NCBI GenBank assembly: GCA_009995225.1
Contig: JAACPW010000001.1
Span: 1-64,000 of the forward strand
DNA from: Sphingomonadales bacterium
GTDB taxonomy: Bacteria > Pseudomonadota > Alphaproteobacteria > Sphingomonadales > Sphingomonadaceae
Reading direction: 5' to 3'
DNA: 64,000 nt
Of the stretch, positions 61,211 through 64,000 are shown piece by piece (the first letter of the stretch is position 1; the number at the start of each line of letters is the position of its first letter). The position numbers were made by a program, and so were the translations under genes. Below the pieces are notes generated by a model. It was not told the DNA's origin, searched no databases, and saw only the letters and a list, made by a program, of their open reading frames with translations.

Positions 61211-64000
61211 TCATTCGGCCGGCTCATCGCCCGGTGCCGGCTTGCCGAGGCCGGGGAAGCGGAAGTCTGGCGCGGGCACTGGCGCGACACCATCGGCCCC
61301 GGCATCGCCCGGCTTGTAGGTTAGCATCCGCGAACGCAGCCACGGGCCGACACGCTTTTCAAAGCTGTCGGCCAGGCTGAAGCCTGCCGGCACGATCAGC
61401 AGCGTGAGCAATGTGGAGACAACCAGACCGCCGATCACCACCCAGCCCATCGGCTCGCGCCAGGCACCGTCGCCGCCGCCAAGGTAGCCGTTGACCACCA
61501 CCGGCACCATGCCGGCCGTCATCGCGATCGTGGTCATCACGATCGGCTGGGCGCGCTTGTGCCCCGCATCCATGATCGCATCGCGCTGTCCGACGCCCTT
61601 GTTCATCTCCTCGATGGCAAAGTCGATCAGCAGGATCGAGTTCTTGGACACGATCCCGAGCAGCAACAGGATACCGATATAGACCGGCATGGACTGCGGC
61701 TGGCCAAGCAGCCAGATCAGCAGGATGCCGCCCAGCGGCGCCAGCGCCAGCGATGTCATGTTGACCAGCGGGCTCATCAACCGCTTGTACAGCAGCACCA
61801 GCACCGCAAACACCAGCAGCACGCCGGAAATGATCGCGATGATGAGGTTGGTGATGAGCTCGGCCTGCCATTCCTCTTCGCCCACCACGTCGCGGATCAC
61901 GCCCACGGGCAGATCCTGCAACACCGGCAGCGCATCGATCTGGGCCTGCGCCTCGCCCTTCAGCACGCCTGCGGCAAGGTCGGCGCCCACCAGCACGCGG
62001 CGGTTCTGGTTGTACCGCTGGATCGCGGTGGGGCCGGAGCCGAAGCTGATGTCAGCCACGCGGCTCAGCGGCACCGATCCGCCATTGGCGAGCGGCACGG
62101 GCAGGTTTTCAATCGTCCGGTAATCGGTGCGGGCTTTCTCCGACAGACGCACCACAATCGGAATCTGGCGATCCGACAATGAGAAGCGCGCCGCGTTCTG
62201 CTCGATTTCTCCCAAGGTGGCGATGCGGATCGTCTGGGACAGGGCAGCGGTGGTAACGCCCAGTTCGGCGGCGATCTTGTCGCGCGGCGTAATGATGATT
62301 TCAGGACGGTTGAGATCGGCACTGACGCGCGGGGCGACCAGCGAGGGCAGACCGCGCATTTCTTCGACCAGCCGGGCGGCGGTCTGGTCAAGCAGCACCG
62401 GATCGGATCCTGCCAGCATCACGGTCATGTCGCGACCCGAACCGAACCCGCCCGATTGCGACTGGAACCTGACCCGCGCATCGGGGAACCTGGCAAGATC
62501 GGGCGCAAGCTCCCGCTCGAACTCGACCGAGGTGCGGGCGCGGTCATCCTTCAGCTTGACGAAGATCGACGACGTTTCGCCCAGCCGGATGCGTTCCAGC
62601 AGGCGTTCGACTTCAGGCTCGGTGCGCAGCCGCGCGGCGACCGAATTGACCACCCGCTTGGTCTCGGCAAGCGTGGTGCCGGGCACCATCTCGATTTCGA
62701 CGCGGCTGTTCTCGTCGTCGATGGTGGGCTGGAACTGGCCGGGGATCTGGCCAAACAGCAGGATCGTCACCAGGAACGAGAACCACCCGATGCCGAGCAT
62801 CCACACGCGGTGGTCGTAGAAACGCGCCGTCATCCAGCGGGTGCTGCGGGCAAAGGCGCTGTCGCCGCCGGCCGGTGCCTCAATCGCCCGGAACGTCACG
62901 AAGGCAGCAAAGAAGGACAGCAGCGAGACCAGCAGGACGATCACCACTTCAAACAGCTTGGAGACCAGCTTGTGTGCGGCCCCGTTGGTGTCGGCGGAAA
63001 CGGCCGTGGCAATCTGCTTGTGCACGTCGAGGCCGATCAGGCCGCTCCACGGGGGCGCGGCGCCCGCACTGCTTGCAATCACGCCCGAGACCGAGCCGCT
63101 CGCCAGTTCGAACATCGCCAGCATCGGCACGATCAACAGCGCCAGCACCGCCAGCAGCAGGCCGAACACATAGCCGACACGGTGCCGCGGGCCATCAAGC
63201 CCGGCGCGGCGTGCCGCCATCTTGCCGGTATCCAGCGTCCAGGCCAGCACCTGCATATAGCGGTCGATCATCGGGCCTTCGCCATGTTCGGCATGGCCCT
63301 TCGACTTGAGGAAGTAGGCCGCCATCAGAGGCGTGACCATGCGCGCCACCGCCAGTGACATCAGCACCGCAATCACCACCGTGATCCCGAAGTTCTGGAA
63401 GAACTGACCCGATACCCCCGGCATCAGGCCCACCGGTAGGAACACCGCGACGATGCAGAAGCTGGTGGCGACTACCGGCAGGCCGATTTCGTCTGCTGCC
63501 TCAATGCTTGCCTGATAGGCCGATTTGCCCATCCGCATGTGGCGCACGATATTCTCGATCTCCACGATCGCGTCATCGACCAGCACGCCGGCCACCAGCG
63601 CCAGCGCCAATAGCGACAGGAAGTTGAGGTTGAAGCCCAGCAAATCCATGAAAAAGAACGTCGGAATCGCCGAAAGCGGGATGGCGACTGCCGAGATGAA
63701 GGTTGCGCGCCAATCGCGCAGGAACAGGAACACCACGATCACGGCCAGCACCGCGCCTTCGACCAGCGCCCACATCGACGATTCGTACTGGGCGCGGGTG
63801 TAGGTCGTGCTGGTCGACAGCTTGATGAACTTGACGCCTTCGTTTTCGGCCTCGATCGCGTCCATCTCGGCCAGCGCGGCATCATAGACGGCCAGATCCG
63901 ATGCCCCGCGCGCGCGGTTCATCAGGAAGTTGACCACTTCCTTGCCGTTCACTTCGCTGATCGAGGTGCGTTCCGAATAGCCATCGCGCACCTGGGCGAT
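61211..64000 (-). CDS. RND efflux transporter permease, 5' end beyond window
   Basis: About 929 codons of a proton-driven AcrB/MexB-superfamily inner-membrane pump, open to the right edge, so the N-terminal part is missing. It shows VVFLFLRDWRATFISAVAIPLSAIPTFFFMD and the charged helix 4 ALVAGVLVDDAIVEIENI, with the proton-relay Asp pair, a long loop between helices 6 and 7, and the second repeat IAIISGVLLVFAVLVLLY...LLLGIVSKNSILLIDFAIEEMNKG. In the family helix 10 carries the essential Lys, seen here in GIVSKNS. Substrate cannot be told. A partner membrane-fusion protein would be expected upstream, outside the window. Confidence 0.93.
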   Translation of the reverse strand: MAQVRDGYSERTSISEVNGKEVVNFLMNRARGASDLAVYDAALAEMDAIEAENEGVKFIKLSTSTTYTRAQYESSMWALVEGAVLAVIVVFLFLRDWRATFISAVAIPLSAIPTFFFMDLLGFNLNFLSLLALALVAGVLVDDAIVEIENIVRHMRMGKSAYQASIEAADEIGLPVVATSFCIVAVFLPVGLMPGVSGQFFQNFGITVVIAVLMSLAVARMVTPLMAAYFLKSKGHAEHGEGPMIDRYMQVLAWTLDTGKMAARRAGLDGPRHRVGYVFGLLLAVLALLIVPMLAMFELASGSVSGVIASSAGAAPPWSGLIGLDVHKQIATAVSADTNGAAHKLVSKLFEVVIVLLVSLLSFFAAFVTFRAIEAPAGGDSAFARSTRWMTARFYDHRVWMLGIGWFSFLVTILLFGQIPGQFQPTIDDENSRVEIEMVPGTTLAETKRVVNSVAARLRTEPEVERLLERIRLGETSSIFVKLKDDRARTSVEFERELAPDLARFPDARVRFQSQSGGFGSGRDMTVMLAGSDPVLLDQTAARLVEEMRGLPSLVAPRVSADLNRPEIIITPRDKIAAELGVTTAALSQTIRIATLGEIEQNAARFSLSDRQIPIVVRLSEKARTDYRTIENLPVPLANGGSVPLSRVADISFGSGPTAIQRYNQNRRVLVGADLAAGVLKGEAQAQIDALPVLQDLPVGVIRDVVGEEEWQAELITNLIIAIISGVLLVFAVLVLLYKRLMSPLVNMTSLALAPLGGILLIWLLGQPQSMPVYIGILLLLGIVSKNSILLIDFAIEEMNKGVGQRDAIMDAGHKRAQPIVMTTIAMTAGMVPVVVNGYLGGGDGAWREPMGWVVIGGLVVSTLLTLLIVPAGFSLADSFEKRVGPWLRSRMLTYKPGDAGADGVAPVPAPDFRFPGLGKPAPGDEPAE

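Overview
The window is GC-rich, densely packed chromosomal DNA from an alphaproteobacterium. The best fit is Sphingomonadales, family Erythrobacteraceae (Erythrobacter/Porphyrobacter-like). This rests on a CtrA master regulator with TTAA boxes upstream, the hisS-prfA-prmC-DUF4167 block, sphingomonad-style palindromic intergenic repeats, a DUF3035 lipoprotein behind lspA, and the general codon and composition style. I see no prophage, insertion sequence, CRISPR array or rRNA. It looks like core chromosome, and a perfect parS-type ParB site at 21741-21756 suggests an origin-proximal position.

Layout. 1-5500: the first codons of an unknown minus-strand gene, trmB, ctrA (with a strong terminator), rpoN-lptB, a small membrane protein and ppa. 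5500-14200: hisS, a palindromic repeat, prfA, prmC, a disordered DUF4167 protein, lnt, metK (with a palindromic upstream element) and a DUF418 membrane protein. 14300-18900: a minus-strand operon scoA / HAD-like lipoprotein / scoB / alpha-beta hydrolase / family III CoA-transferase. 18900-21860: a 539-bp gene-free stretch with an AT-rich segment, a structured RNA candidate and a perfect intrinsic terminator, then a Cdc48/VAT-type double AAA+ ATPase and the parS palindrome. 21860-29000: polA, a small acidic lipoprotein, a class A beta-lactamase-like serine hydrolase and a secreted DUF305/LVIVD fusion protein. 28970-41930: a complete glycogen cluster, glgP-glgB-glgC-glgA-pgm-glgX on the minus strand with mostly 4-bp overlaps, and divergent malQ. 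42000-52600: MipA/OmpV porin-like protein, a membrane-anchored EEP phosphatase, tRNA-Thr(GGT), a small basic protein with 12-bp tandem repeats, the overlapping chain gpmA-purE-purK-folA-ribF, a 180-bp inverted-repeat element, and ileS-lspA-DUF3035. 52600-64000: a CBS/CorC transporter-like protein, an OmpA-like lipoprotein, a CysQ/inositol-phosphatase, sucC, etfB-etfA behind a large palindrome, a secreted TonB-C-like protein, a DUF445 membrane protein and the 3' part of an RND efflux permease that runs off the window.

How it works together. Most genes are housekeeping: translation and its quality control (hisS, ileS, prfA, prmC, trmB, tRNA-Thr), lipoprotein and LPS biogenesis (lnt, lspA, lptB), cell-cycle control (ctrA), SAM, purine, folate and flavin supply (metK, purEK, folA, ribF), central and acyl-CoA metabolism (gpmA, sucC, etfBA, scoAB), and a self-contained glycogen synthesis and breakdown unit. 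The parts worth a second look are regulatory DNA and RNA: the parS palindrome, the RNA/terminator before the Cdc48-like gene, the etfB palindrome, a ribosome binding site built into the etfA terminator, and the metK and ctrA upstream sites. Several proteins with unusual architecture also stand out: the HAD-like lipoprotein inside the CoA-transferase operon, the DUF305-LVIVD fusion and the beta-lactamase-like protein without an obvious ExxLN motif.
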